Below, in pieces: positions 10,800 through 21,479 of a stretch of DNA of 64,000 nt. The translations under genes were made by a program, and so were the position numbers. How positions within the stretch are numbered: the stretch's first letter is position 1; every line of letters begins with the position of its first letter. The notes beneath the pieces are model-generated. The model was not told the DNA's origin. It saw nothing but the letters and a program-made list of their open reading frames with translations, and did not search any database. The DNA comes from Diphasiastrum complanatum (lineage: Eukaryota > Streptophyta > Lycopodiopsida > Lycopodiales > Lycopodiaceae): positions 39,441,592-39,505,591 of the forward strand of contig CM055109.1 of assembly GCA_029204225.1 (NCBI GenBank), in the 5' to 3' direction.

Positions 10800-12010
10800 A
10801 AGAGGAGTCTGGCGACAATCACGAGCAAGGTGGTCTGGACTCCTACAATGGAACCAAGACGTTTCTGCTGAATGTTGGCGAACTCTGCGGAAGTGTAACG
10901 GCAGACAAAAGTAGGGCGAGGAATAGGAGGATGTATGGCAGAAGGAACAATAGAGGAGGAAGGCAAGGTAGGGGGTAGAGTAGAAACTGAGGGGGGACGA
11001 GGTCGGGAAAAACGGGAAAATGGTGTATCAGGGTACGTATGTTGTAGAGTACTAGCAAGAGACATAGCATCAGAAAGAGTATGGGGTCGAAAAGATGCGA
11101 CATCATATCGTAATGCACCTCAAAGTCGTGCAATGTAGCGTGAGATGAGCTCAGCAAGCTATACGTCTGAAAAGAGGTAAGATAGCTCTGTGAACTGATC
11201 TGTGCAGGAAGCCAGGTCGCCAGTATGAGTGAGATTACGAAAGAGATCACGCTGGCGACTCAGCCATTGAGGATCGATCATAGCATGGCGAAGGCCACGG
11301 CGAAAAGAGGGCCATAAATGCATCCCCTCCCGATCAGGATCAGAACGAAAAGCCCGCCACCAAGTGGCAGGACCATCTAAATGTAAGGTGGCTAACTGGA
11401 TTTTCTGAACGTTAGTTTTAGGGTAGATCTGGAAATAAGTATCAAGCTTAGCAAACCAATTCTCTAGAAGATTCCCATCTGAGGAACCATAATAGGTAGT
11501 AAGTTGTATCGGGTCACGGAAATCACGAGCAAAAAGTGGCTCAGGACCTATCGTACGTGAAAAGAGGTGAAATCCAAGAGGTGGAGGAGCTGGAATGGGA
11601 GATCCACCAAAATGGGGATAATTGGAGGACGAGAGTGTCCCGAGGATAGGCATCATAGGAGCCTTGCCAGGACCATGGGGCCGTAATGCGTCAATCTGGG
11701 ACTGAAATGAGGCAAGATTGGCCATGACAGTATCTAAACGAAAAGAGAGGCTAGAAATAGCAGCATCCATGGCCTGATGAATATGATCTGTCAAAGCATC
11801 CCGAGGGTGTTCACTAGTGGTCTTCTGACATAATGAAAGAGAAATGACACTAGAGCAAGAGCGAGAGACGTACAGAATCCAATGGATGAACTGAAGGAGA
11901 GGACATAAGTCGTCACAACAGGTACGACATAAAAACACGTAAGCGACTCTCACAAGAACTCGTAATAGAGGTTGGTAGTCACCAAGCAGAAGACAGTGGA
12001 ACAGCTGCAC
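10800..12010 (-). pseudogene. element A gag
   Basis: The longest open stretch is 12010-11159. It contains DAAISSLSFRLDTVMANLAS (coiled-coil), FRDPIQLTTYYGSSDGN, ENWFAKLDTYFQIYP and LATLHLDGPATWWRAF, the Retrotrans_gag signature. It is interrupted near 11150 and continues in another frame with ISRYIARLRGALRYD and STLQHTYPDTPFSRF. A degenerate zinc knuckle, WFHCRSPDHLARDC at about 10855-10815, has lost its first Cys. Gag forms the particle and binds RNA. The several frameshifts rule out function. Confidence 0.82.
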
Positions 12011-12425
12011 CTAGGCTGGTGCAATGTAGGAGGGACAGCGAGGGAAGAGTGCTGGAAAAGCAAGGAGGGTGATGGGATAGCGAAGGCAGGGTGCAAGGAA
12101 TGAGGGCAAAGTGCAAGGAGTGAGGGTAGAATGCTGAAGCAGCGAAGGAGGGTCAAGGAGGGTGATGGAACAGCGAGGGAGGGAAAGAAAGGGACAGCGA
12201 GGGTAGGGAAAGAGAGGGAGGGTAGTGATGAGACACTGAGGGAGGGCAGGGATTGAGGGCAGGGGTAGCAAGGGAGGGACAGCGAGGGACAACGAGGGTA
12301 GGGAAAGCGAGGGAGGGTGGTGATGGGACAGCAAGGGAGGGCAGGGAGCGAGGGTAGGAAAAGTGAGGAAGCAGCGATGGATCTGGAGGAATGCACGGTG
12401 GATGGGCGCTCATCTGTAGAAAAGT
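12011..12425 (-). repeat. element A leader, degenerate GGGAGGG repeats
   Basis: The untranslated leader of A is a low-complexity run of degenerate GGGAGGG/GGACAGCGAGG repeats on the plus strand. It supports long proline/serine/leucine-rich frames on the minus strand that I regard as compositional artefacts. Confidence 0.6.
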
Positions 12426-12437
12426 GCTCTGATGCCA
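12426..12437 (-). promoter_or_regulatory. element A primer-binding site (tRNA-iMet)
   Basis: Minus strand TGGCATCAGAGC directly follows the 5' LTR end. It differs by one base from the initiator-Met tRNA complement TGGTATCAGAGC used by many plant LTR elements. Confidence 0.85.
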
Positions 12438-12644
12438 AGTTACGAACGGACCCACAAGTAATCTAAGGCTAAACTAGAAAGTAGCACAAAAGCAAGACTT
12501 AATCCTAGAAAGCAAGAAAAAGAGAGACTAAGGAGGCTAAAAGAGAGAGATCCATATCATAAGCTGAAAATGAAAGTGACACTAGACCCCTACTTATACC
12601 CAACAGGAACCCCTAGAAAGGGGTCCAGAGGATAAGAGTCAACT
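12438..12644 (-). repeat. element A 5' LTR, truncated
   Basis: This is a direct repeat of 8021-8227. Identity stops abruptly after GTCAACT at 12644, so the U3 half (about 214 bp) is missing and the promoter of the element is gone. Confidence 0.85.
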
Positions 12645-13076
12645 AGATTCTTGACCATTTCAGAAGCTACCAATCTAGAAAAGCTCACTACATAGTACAA
12701 TATCTCTCAATATAGACCCCATAACTTGTCTTTTTGCTAGTGGTGTGTGGTTGGATATGAATTCTTCAAACATTGCAACTCAAAAGCACAATACAACAGC
12801 TCCACATCAACTTTTGACATGCTCTTTATAAAGAAATTATGATGCATAAATATGTGCTTGGTCCTAATAATAATAAAAAGGGTTCTTAGCGATTTCAATA
12901 AAATGTTGGTAATCACAATATTACAATGTTACAATGTATTGCAATAAATGCCACTGCTTCTTGCTTCTTGCCACCTAACAGTCCAGTTGCGTATGAAGGT
13001 GCAACCCCCAGCGGACCTTCCATTATCCACATCATCTGCTCAATGTGAGAGAAAATTGACAAGAGACGGAGACATG
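12645..13076 (-). pseudogene. possible copia RNase H/RT end remnant, otherwise unassigned
   Basis: On the minus strand at about 12865-12700, AGGACCAAGCACATATTTATG encodes RTKHIYA. A later frame has VDVELLYC. These recall the RTKHIDIRYH...VELVYC end of copia polyproteins. The rest is degraded and the remainder of the interval is AT-rich with no signal. Confidence 0.35.
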
Positions 13077-13081
13077 TTTAC

Positions 13082-13745
13082 TGTTAGATGCCAGTTGGAT
13101 TCTAACGTATTCCCGGCATGACCAGTTACTAGGGGCCGAGGGCCATAGTCTTGGGTTCGGTGCGTCACTGGCAGTGACCCGGTGTGACCACCTAACAGGA
13201 TGGCGATAGGCGGAGTTATGACCGTATGGACCCTAGTCATTGTCATAGTTTGTCGGCAACAGAAGCGGAAACAATAATGTCCGGTAGACGTTGTCGCACA
13301 TTGTGCGCACCTGCAGGCCGCGCGTGGGATCCCATCCCCACCGCCTAGCCACCCGCCTCTTTCCCACTTGACCCCAAAAGGGCTGGTACTAGGGGACAAG
13401 GGTATTATGTCTACTTTAAGCTTCTGTAGCTTGCCCTCCAACAGTCATCAGCAACGACGATGCCTTTGCAGGACGAGCAACTAGCCGACAGTTAGCTGGG
13501 GTGACCATTAGTGTCGCAGGTCCATGACGGGGCTTGGGGGTGGTGCCTCAGAGTCACACACTGATTGCGGGTAGTGGATTTCATGGAACCATGGGGACTG
13601 ATCACCCTCGCATGGCAGCTAGGTGTCCCAGGCCCAGAATAGCAATCAGATAGACTCAAAAGGAGGGGGGCACCTACAATTGGATGGATCATTCTATACA
13701 CGGGCCATCAGAGTTTGGAGAGCTCCTGGAGATTGGAGTGCAACA
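13082..13745 (+). repeat. element D 5' LTR
   Basis: A 664-bp LTR with TG...CA termini, GC-rich in its first half. Its last ~45 bp (from GGCCATCA to GTGCAACA) recur at 16516-16560 with two differences. Confidence 0.85.
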
Positions 13746-13747
13746 TT

Positions 13748-13760
13748 TGATATTAGAGCC
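13748..13760 (+). promoter_or_regulatory. element D primer-binding site
   Basis: TGATATTAGAGCC lies two bases after the 5' LTR and matches TGGTATCAGAGCC (initiator Met) at 11 of 13 positions. Confidence 0.75.
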
Positions 13761-13974
13761 TCGTTCTGGAGAGAGAATGCCCCGTTTTAGAGAGAGAAAG
13801 TGGAGAAATCTCTGATTTTTGCAGGATCCTTGAAAGATTTGAAGGGGAGACAACAAGTAGGAGCAGAAGGAACTCTAGTGCCCAGTTGCAGTCAGTTTCC
13901 AGAGTTTGGAATTGCGATTTCAAGCTTCCCACAGCTGGTTCTAGTCATCGATAGATTGCAGAAGGGGTAGCATT

Positions 13975-14907
13975 TTGAAATGCAAGCCCGCACTTTCTTT
14001 GCCAAAACGCTCCTACAGAAAATCTTCCCTCACAACAGAACAAAAGGAAAAGGCCAAGAAAGAAGGACTGTGTTTTTTCTACCTTGGCAAACACCTATTC
14101 AAAGATTGTCCTCGATGCACGGGCAAAAAACTGCATACTTTACAGTCGCGCCAGGAAGGGGACAAGGATGAGAATATGTTGGATGATTTACTAGGTAGTA
14201 GTGATGAGGACACTAAGCATGTCATGACCATTTCAGTGCGGAAAATTATTCCAAATGCACCAGTTTGTTTCCTTTCCACTAGGGCACGAGACAAGTATCA
14301 GTTTTTGGATAGTGAGTTGATAGGGATGAGGGGGAAGTTGGAAGGTCGAGATGTTCTTGTATTATTCAATATTGGCTCCTCACATAATATTATCAACTCT
14401 CGTGCGGTGAAGAAGCTTAACTTGGCTATTGTGCCTTCTGATTATCTGTATACAATTGAGATGTCAGATGGTAAAGGCACAGAGGTGTGGGATCGACGAG
14501 TCTCTCAGGCGCTGCTTACTATTCACACTTACTCTGAGAAGTTAGACTTTGAGATCACCAAGTTAGCCAAGTTTGATGTTGTACTAGGAAAGCGGTGGCA
14601 TGCAAGTAAGCAGTTCGCTATAGATTTCCTTTTGCATGAGTATGTTTTCAAGCATGAGGGTTTTTGTCTCATGTCCTGCAGGGGGAGACGTCATGTACAG
14701 GGCCCTCTTATTACCTGTTTGCAAATAAAGAAGATGGACTTGCAGTATGTGTGGTTGTGTTATTTAGTAAATGTGAATGATGATTCCAGTTTTTGTAATT
14801 TACCAATAAACCCACAAGTTAATAATTCAGAAGAAACTTCATCTTATTTAAAGTCTTATGTAAATTATGCTTTAGCTCAGCAGCTTAGAGGTGTTCCAAC
14901 AAGTTAG
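13975..14907 (+). pseudogene. element D gag C-terminus and protease
   Basis: A 310-codon frame. It opens with a basic region, then a damaged zinc knuckle CFFYLGKHLFKDCP (the second Cys is now Tyr). The protease lies around codons 125-230: DVLVLFNIGSSHNIIN replaces the usual D(D/S)GA/S active site, so the catalytic Asp is lost. AKFDVVLGKRWH is the second structural motif. The N-terminal gag is missing, with only about 215 bp between PBS and frame. An open frame with a dead active site points to relaxed decay. Confidence 0.85.
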
Positions 14908-14960
14908 TTGGAAAGATCCATCCGAGTTGAGTTTAAACATTTGTTGATTAATGACGGAAC

Positions 14961-15698
14961 GTGGAGCATCGTATTGAGCTCGTTCTAGAGGCAAGCCCAA
15001 TATGTTGGTCTCCTTATAGGATGAGCTCGAAAGAGGAGGAGGAGGTATGGAAGATGTTGGAGGAATACCTCAGGTTGGGTTATGTCCGTCCTAGTTATTC
15101 ACCTTTCACCTCCCCCATTTCGTTGGTTAAGCAAAAGGATGGTAGTTTTTGGATGTGCATGGATTACAGGGGATTGAATAAAATCACTGTGAAGCACAGA
15201 TATCGGATGCCCAAGATTGATGATCTACTGGATGCGTTGCAGGGAGGAGCAACCATTTTCAGTAAGATAAATCTCAAAAGTGGGTACCATCATATACGAA
15301 TTCATGAGGAAGACGTCCAACCCTTCCGAACCCGTTTTGGACATTATGAGTTCTTGGTTATGCAATTTGGGTTAACCAATGCACTCGCCACGTTCATGAT
15401 GCTCATGAACGATGTTTTGCGTGACTATATGGGCAAGTTTGTTGTCCATTTTATTGACGACATACTGGTCTATAGTAAGATGGTGGTGGAGTATGAAGGT
15501 CATCTCCAGACTGTATTTGGCAAGCTACAAGAAATGGTCTTGTATGTCAATGCTCAAAAGACCGAGTTGTGTAAGACCCGTGTCGATTATTTGGGTCACG
15601 TAGTGATGGCAGAGGGTATTTCAGTTGACCCCGCCAAGGTGGATGTGGTCAAGAAGTGGCCCAGACCGGCAATATTTGTCAATTACAGTCTTTCCTAG
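14961..15698 (+). pseudogene. element D reverse transcriptase
   Basis: A 245-codon open frame covers most of the gypsy RT. SPYRMSSKEEEEVWKMLEE leads in; then SPISLVKQKDGSFWMCMDYR, HRYRMPKIDDLLDALQG, FSKINLKSGYHHIRIHEED and the active-site motif VHFIDDILVYSK at about 15445-15480, with both Asp present. It ends [18 protein letters not shown] frameshift at about 15690 breaks the join to RNase H. RT copies the element RNA. Catalytic residues survive but the polyprotein is broken. Confidence 0.93.
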
Positions 15699-16235
15699 GC
15701 TTTTGCAAGTTCTACCGACGATTCGTTAGGAACTATTCCAAGGTAGCTGCTCCTTTAACGGATCAGTTGCGGAATAACAACACTATGGTTTGATGGGATG
15801 CTGAAGCTCAGCATAGTTTTGACAACTTAAAGGAGGTTGTTGCTATAGCTCCAGTACTCAAGATGGTTGATACCCATAAACATTTTGACCTAGAGAAGGA
15901 TGCTAGTGGCATTGTCGTGGGTGCAGTGTTGAGTGAGGAAGGTAGACCAATAGCCTTTGAAAGTAAGAAATTGGCGCCAGTGCAACAAAAATATCCCACA
16001 CATGAGCAGGAGTTGTATGCGATCATACATGCGCTCAAGGTGTGGCGACATTATCTGTATGGTGCTGATTTCTATGTTTATACTTATAGTTTTAAGTACT
16101 TTTGCACTTAGCCAGATTTCAAGGGCCGTCAGGCTCAGTGGGCCGAGTTGGTGCAAGAATGTCATTTGGAAATTCGCTTCAGAAAAGGGGAGAAAAATGT
16201 GGTTGCTGATGCACTATCTCGGATACTGCACCATA
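15695..16235 (+). pseudogene. element D RNase H
   Basis: The frame resumes after a shift with [20 protein letters not shown], then an in-frame TGA near 15792. From 15863 come LEKDASGIVVGAVLSEEGRP, ESKKLAPVQQKYPTHEQELY and HALKVWRHYLYGADF. A TAG at about 16109 follows, and finally RKGEKNVVADALSRI. The order and spacing are typical of gypsy RNase H, with at least three inactivating lesions. Confidence 0.88.
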
Positions 16236-16279
16236 TGAGCTTTACTATAGTTGAGAGTGATCTCATGGAGGAGATCAAG

Positions 16280-16500
16280 ATTCAGACGGGATTGAACTCC
16301 ATTATGGTAGTGGTAGACAAGTTTTCAAAGATGGCTCACTTCATCTCAATGACCAAGAAGGTCACAACTCCGCAGGTTGCCGAGTTGTTTATCCAGAATG
16401 TGGTCAGGTTGCATGGAATTCCGAAGTCCATTGTATCTGACAAGGATCCCAAGTTTACGGGAAATTTTTGGATGGAGGTGTTTGCCAGGTTGGGAACATA
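16280..16500 (+). pseudogene. element D integrase core fragment
   Basis: This starts abruptly after the RNase H spacer without the HHCC finger. IMVVVDKFSKMAHFI and VVRLHGIPKSIVSDKDPKFT, containing the second Asp, are followed by NFWMEVFARLGT and then the LTR remnant. The deletion ends in the core, so the Glu and C-terminal domain are absent. Confidence 0.85.
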
Positions 16501-16515
16501 GTTGCAGATGAGACA

Positions 16516-16560
16516 TCGGCCATCAAAGTTTGGAGAGCTCCTCGAGATTGGAGTGCAACA
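16516..16560 (+). repeat. element D 3' LTR remnant
   Basis: Forty-five bases matching 13701-13745, ending GTGCAACA and followed by the TTTAC duplication. This is all that remains of the 3' LTR. Confidence 0.8.
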
Positions 16561-16565
16561 TTTAC

Positions 16566-18175
16566 CCACACAAGGAAAATGTTTTCCCAAGTGGGGAAAC
16601 ATGTTTCCCCATGAGATAGTATATGACACATATTTGAAGGAGAAATTTGCCTATTTTGACGTTTTATAAGATCCCAATTTATTTTATTCAGCATAATCTA
16701 AGATCTCCCTTGAGGTGTGAATCACTTTCTCTCCCTCTCTTTCGCATGAACTATTGTGATTAGCTTTAGCAAGTTTACTTTCATGACAATGTGGCATTCC
16801 TCATTTCGCTTTTCTTCTTTCTCAACTATAGTTTCACGTTTCCCGATTTGCTACTAGGAAATGTTTCCCAGATCTCTGCTTAAAAGCATGTCTTCCTTGT
16901 GGTAGATATATCAATACTCATTAATCATTCATTTGAAGTGACTCCTCCATACCAACTTACAAAACCTTTTTCCATTCATTTGCATCCTCTTGCAATAGAA
17001 CATCCTCAACCTTAGGCTCCACTATCTCCTCGAGAATTTTTCGCTTGCCAATGACATAAATAAGCCTTTGTAATAGTTTGTCCACTCTAGCTAATCTTCA
17101 ATCACAAGAATCAAGAGCTTCCTCAAGCACTTGGTGTGCCTTTTCAAAATCTTTTTCCATTCATTTGCATCCTCTTGCAATAGAGAATCCTCAACTTTAG
17201 GCTCCATCATCTCGCTAAGAATATCTTGCTTGCAACCAATGACATATATAAGCCTTTGTAACTCTAGATAATCTTCAATCACTGGAATCAAGAGATTCCT
17301 CCAGCACTTGTTGATAACAATGTAATAACCCAAATAGTGTGACTGCAATGATCAAAACCTCAACAAGCTTGCATAGGACGATCTTCCCAACCTATAGATG
17401 TAAATCCTACAAAAATCTGTCTCCCCTATGCAATAGAGCAATAGAAATGCTAAGAGGTAAACTCTTACCAAGAGCTCGCAACTTCTTGATCCTCAAGTTC
17501 TTGATCACCCTTGTGATCACATTCTTCATGAGCAACCTCCTTTGGTTGTTGTAGGTTCCCAACTTCCCCTGGATTGGCTAATATCCAATACAAGAAAGTA
17601 AACACAAACTTGATGTTTTTTCATGTAGCATTCTCCTAACTTTCTTGGATACATGGATCCATAGTTCACATACAAATACAATAAGATGTGTTGAAGGTGC
17701 TTTCTTAAGTACATAAATTTCTATTTAAAAAGTTGTTATCATATATCAAAAGATTGTATCTCTGGGAATTGGTTGTAAAAATAAATTCTATATCAAGTAT
17801 AGAATAGGCAACTGAATCATTACAAATCTCTGGTAAATAGATCTAGAACAAAGAATTTATGTGGAGGGAGAACTGGTGGTATGGGACATCGATAACTCCA
17901 AAGGGAACTTCTTGTGTGAGAATGATCTGGATACTAATGGTTAGCAATTACTTCTAGGGTAAAGCTAACAATGGAAACCATTGGTCATCTTTTTGGGTAT
18001 TTGGTGAAATTCTGAGGTATTGATCTGGATCCCAAGTGTTATCTCACTATTTACAAAATCCGGAAGCCGTCGTTTCTTATTTAATTGAACCCTTGCTTCT
18101 TAGAAATTTCTTGAATACAAGACATCAAAGTGTGAAGTTATTCTTCTAAAGAACTATTGTTATCATGTTAATTGT
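16566..18175. other. unassigned; contains a 185-bp tandem duplication
   Basis: No transposon gene is recognised. An imperfect tandem duplication with a period of 185 bp lies at 16966-17316. The rest is AT-rich with small chance frames. Confidence 0.5.
16966..17316 (-). repeat. 185-bp tandem duplication with coding-like repeat
   Basis: Unit 1 (about 16966-17137) and unit 2 (about 17151-17316) share CTTTTTCCATTCATTTGCAT and the later ATGACATA.ATAAGCCTTTG and AATCTTCAATCAC blocks. On the minus strand unit 2 and part of unit 1 are open (17348-17091): LLIPVIEDYLELQRLIYVIG, MEPKVEDSLLQEDANEWKKI and LRKLLILVIED. The repeat thus appears at protein level, as in a helical-repeat protein or a degraded gag, but I cannot name a family. 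Confidence 0.55.
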
Positions 18176-18229
18176 TAATTGTATAAATAAGACTTGGAAT
18201 TCAAGTGAATTTCCGAAGTCATTACCTTT

Positions 18230-18631
18230 TCAACTTTTCGTTTCCGCACTAACAGCTTCAACTGCACAGAAGAGACAGCTGGCAAAGCCAGCACACGCAT
18301 TTCCAACCAACTTAACTTTCTGACCTCGATGACTGAAAGCCAAAGTGTTATCAACATAATTGCGAACAAGACCACCAGTACTTTCTAACATGAACAACCA
18401 TTCACGACCAAGTATAACATCTGCCAAGGCCAAGCTCATCACTTGAAAGTCTAAAGTATCTTGATAGTCTTGGATTTGTATGGGAACTTGTGGAACGAAA
18501 GTATCATAAACATCTTCACGCTGACCATCAACAAGTGTAACCACGTACTGATGATCACTTTGTTTTTTATCTAACTTCAACTTCTTCACCAAAGAATGGT
18601 TTAGAAAGTTGTGGGTTGCCCCATCGTCCAC
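18230..18631 (-). pseudogene. element C aspartic protease
   Basis: Open frame with MDDGATHNFLNHSLVKKLKL, the D(D)GA active site of gypsy proteases. VVTLVDGQREDVYDTFVPQV, DFQVMSLALADVILGREW (the LG..W second motif) and LAFSHRGQKVKLVG follow. It overlaps the gag frame by about 30 bp in a different register, so a frameshift lies near 18620. The RT, RNase H and integrase expected to follow at lower coordinates are absent. Element C is truncated near 18180. Confidence 0.85.
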
Positions 18632-19499
18632 ACCATTATCCGAACTTTCTGGCCACTAATACTTCCTAACAGTTGGAAAATAGTATGGGGTCCAACTGCA
18701 GGTTGCCAAATATTGGCGGTGACAGAACATGTATGTGCCTCATTCACATGAGACACTTGGACAGACTTTACCTTGGGAGATTTTCCCAATGGTAAAACTT
18801 GAACATTATGAACTTGCTTCTCCGGCTTCTTGAAAGAACCAGTTTGGTTCTTACCGGGAGTCTCGTTAGTATTCCCTTTGTTTTGTAACTTAGGACACTG
18901 ACTCTTATTATGGCCGTTTCCCATACAAATGAAGCACAAGTGCTCCCTTTTGGCTTTTTCTATGTCACTTCTAGACAATCTATACCTCTTTTTATTCAAA
19001 GAATTAGATGTCGGAATTTTCCGCTTCTCTCCATGCTTGGAGGACTCGGGTCTCTTCTGCAACCCTTTTACCTTTTAGGTGATCATAAGTCTGAGCTAGT
19101 GTGATAGCAGTCTCCAAGGTTTTAGGCTTCAAAGGTCGAAGATACTTTTGGTATTCAACTTGAAACCACGAATGAATCCCCTTACCTGGTTGTAATCATC
19201 TAAATCAAACAATTTCATGGTAGCATCCCGATAACTGGCAATGTATTGGGTGAGAGGATGGTTTCCCAATCTTCCCAGTTTCTATCGGTTTCATTCTCAG
19301 GGAGAAAGTTTTTCTTGAATACGTCCTGAAAACTATCTCAAGTCTTTAGTTCCGTACCAATTTCCCACAAACTTATCCACCACCTAAAGGCTTTTCCCGT
19401 CAGGGAGATGCTAGCCTCTAAAGGCAGATCCTCATCGAGGGTCCCTTTTAATCGGAAAGCATCATCATGCTTAACGAGAAAGGCAACAACCAAATCTCG
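18601..19499 (-). pseudogene. element C gag, downstream part
   Basis: From 19499 the minus strand reads VVAFLVKHDDAFRLKGTLDE, then SISLTGKAFRWWISLWE, the Retrotrans_gag helix with the WW pair. A stop follows, then DSFQDVFKKNFLPENET. The open piece 19062-18601 is basic and carries a complete zinc knuckle CFICMGNGHNKSQC (C-x2-C-x4-H-x4-C). The protein continues from the segment at 24360-24150, the two halves being separated by element B. Confidence 0.85.
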
Positions 19500-19504
19500 G
19501 TTAC

Positions 19505-19914
19505 AATTACGAATAAAACCACAACTGATCTGGAGCTAAGCTATGAAAGCATCACATAAACAATACTTAACCCTAGAAAGCAGGAAAGAGAGATTAAGGA
19601 GACTAAAGAGAGAGATCAATATCATCAGTTGAGTAACAAATGACACAGATTCCCTACTTATAGCCTAGAGGAAGCCCTAACAAGAAGCTTCCAGTGGCTA
19701 GGGCCCAACTGGGAGGGATAATAGTGTGCCCTCCAAGAAGGCCCCCACTCTCCAGTAATATGTCCAAATGTCCCAATAATGAATAATAAGGCCCAAGGCC
19801 AACCATGTAGTCTAAGTGTCAATAATGAATAAAAAAGGGCCCAAGGCTTGCTTATGCATAAAGTAAAGTAAATGTAAATGGACGTGGCGAATCTAATGAG
19901 CCGAGTCCATAACT
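19505..19914 (-). repeat. element B 3' LTR
   Basis: 410 bp; minus-strand start AGTTATGGACTCGGCTC follows a purine tract GGGGAG. The end is GTAATT, where the 5' LTR has GTAACT. It is about 68 bp longer than the 5' LTR because it holds an internal block (about 19768-19838) missing from the other. Confidence 0.88.
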
Positions 19915-19962
19915 CTCCCCGACACAAAAAAAAAAAGACTCAACTGCCGAAAAGAAACTGGA

Positions 19963-20592
19963 TCAAACCGCAGTAAGCCCTGGTGCATCAACAATCCATA
20001 AGGCCCATGAATGAGAAGTAGCAATGGCACACGGTACCCTCAAGGCCCATATCACGAGAAGAGTAGCATGCCAAAAGCTCCAGAAGGTCCAAGAAATCAA
20101 TGCATCATCTAAAAAAACATGATGCATGAAAACAGTAGCAAGAAATCTAGAAATAGTAGAGGCCCCAACTGAAAAACTGTAGCCAAAAAACTCATCCAAA
20201 AAGACCTCATATGGACATACCAATCCATCATAGGATACACCAAAAACGGATGCAGAATTGGATGACCTATCGGAACTGACCACAAGTGTAATCCCAAAGT
20301 ACACACCAGGCGCACAAGTGAGGAATAGAAGAAATGCACTGGAACGAGGAACAGGATCCGCACCATCAGTAGCAAGCATTGGAGCAATATCCACATGTAG
20401 CTGGGAATGAGTATCAAAGCACATATGAGCAACACTGAAGTATATGGCAGCAACATCCCCAAAAACAAACCAAGAGCAGAGAAGGAACTCTCTCAAGGTA
20501 CTCTGATGGTCTCGGAACTCCAGAACAAAGTGGCAGCTCAGCATCCGAGACCAAGCGATATGGAGCAACCTGAAATGACGGGGAAAAGCCAT
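19963..20592 (-). CDS. element B unknown frame, 3' part
   Basis: A 209-codon open frame near the 3' LTR of B. Composition is hydrophobic and Phe/Trp-rich, for example FVFGDVAAIYFSVAHMCFD, DEFFGYSFSVGASTISRFL and LISWTFWSFWHATLLVIW, suggesting possible membrane segments. I recognise no domain. It sits where integrase would be in an autonomous relative. Overlapping frames of similar length exist on the same strand, so coding status is uncertain. Confidence 0.3.
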   Translation of the reverse strand: MAFPRHFRLLHIAWSRMLSCHFVLEFRDHQSTLREFLLCSWFVFGDVAAIYFSVAHMCFDTHSQLHVDIAPMLATDGADPVPRSSAFLLFLTCAPGVYFGITLVVSSDRSSNSASVFGVSYDGLVCPYEVFLDEFFGYSFSVGASTISRFLATVFMHHVFLDDALISWTFWSFWHATLLVIWALRVPCAIATSHSWALWIVDAPGLTAV

Positions 20593-20903
20593 TAGGATAT
20601 GCCAAGCCTGACAATGAGCAACAATCCAAGGAACAAATAGAGAGCCACATGCATAATCATAGAGATATCCGCCGCACCATAGGCGATCAGTAATATGGAA
20701 AAACCAGCACCAATCAACAGGTCCAAATGAAAACCAAGCTATACGTAATAACCAGGAATGCCAAATATCAATAAGTAAAAAGGAATCAGTCGCATGATAA
20801 ACCTCTAATGCATAAAAAGCCCAAAAGTCTATACCATCGCCATGGACTGCAGCAAACCTATATGTAGATACACAAGGAGACTAAAGGATGCCCGTATACT
20901 CAT

Positions 20904-21392
20904 CTAGAAAGATCCCAACATGTAAATACCCTGGATAAGTAATAGAATCTGGCAAATATCCTCAGATGGAAAATGTGTAACAATAAGGGCCAAAGGCGCA
21001 TGAATCATGTAAGGAACCGTAGAAATACCATGAGGCAGCTCACAAACCTCAAGCAGAGATCCATGGAGTAAAGCGAAAGAAGATACAACCTGATCACCAA
21101 TAGGGAGGGAACCATCATAGAAATCAGCAAGAACATCGGCCATAACGAACTCAAGAGATGGAGATATAGAGACCAATGGAGAAAATACTGCACCAACCAC
21201 CGAACCAGGAGGGCTATCTGAGGTATGCGCAAAAGCAATAGTAGAAATACCACCAAGGTATACGGCCTCAATATCAATGAAACCAGGAATGACCATTGAA
21301 TACGATATCTGGGAATCAAGGCATATAGGCGGAAGGCATGCATCAACAACCTGTAAATCCGGAGCAGCATCAACCTGAGGAAGAGGACCCAT
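20904..21392 (-). CDS. element B unknown frame, middle part
   Basis: A 162-codon frame downstream of the protease remnant. It reads DLQVVDACLPPICLDSQIS, EAVYLGGISTIAFAHTSDS and FVMADVLADFYDGSLPIGD. Upstream in nearby frames is GIDSQGDYQ then LLSIQSTSV, the protease-RT linker of this family. The frame therefore begins where RT would begin but shows no RT motif. Function unknown. Confidence 0.3.
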   Translation of the reverse strand: MGPLPQVDAAPDLQVVDACLPPICLDSQISYSMVIPGFIDIEAVYLGGISTIAFAHTSDSPPGSVVGAVFSPLVSISPSLEFVMADVLADFYDGSLPIGDQVVSSFALLHGSLLEVCELPHGISTVPYMIHAPLALIVTHFPSEDICQILLLIQGIYMLGSF

Positions 21393-21479
21393 GGATGGTG
21401 AAAGTGAAGCAGCAACGGATGTACTCTGAATGGAAAGAAGAGCTGCATCCTAAGCCTTTGGTAGGCTACGCATAAACTG

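Larger units (their letters stand above)
8021..12644 (-). mobile_element. gypsy element A (decayed chromovirus-like)
   Basis: A minus-strand LTR retrotransposon. The 3' LTR is at 8021-8441. The internal region carries, in transcription order, leader, gag, protease, an RNase H remnant, integrase and a chromodomain-like tail. The primer-binding site is at 12437-12426 and a truncated 5' LTR at 12644-12438. Purine-rich GTTGGGGAG lies just before the 3' LTR. The LTR ends are AGTTA and TAACT instead of TG and CA, shared with element B. The 5' LTR lacks its upstream half, so no target duplication can be verified. Frames are broken throughout. Confidence 0.85.
13082..16560 (+). mobile_element. gypsy element D, internally deleted, TTTAC target duplication
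   Basis: The element starts TGTTAG at 13082 and ends GCAACA at 16560. It is flanked by 5-bp direct repeats TTTAC at 13077-13081 and 16561-16565. It contains a full 5' LTR, a PBS, the end of gag, protease, RT, RNase H and part of the integrase. It then jumps to the last ~45 bp of the 3' LTR. Much of gag, the RNase H to integrase linker, the integrase C-terminus and over 90% of the 3' LTR have been deleted. Confidence 0.88.

Noticed and set aside
12011-12455. Several proline/serine/leucine-rich minus frames upstream of element A gag
   Set aside because: They come from degenerate GGGAGGG repeats in the leader; all frames are similarly open and none has a domain.
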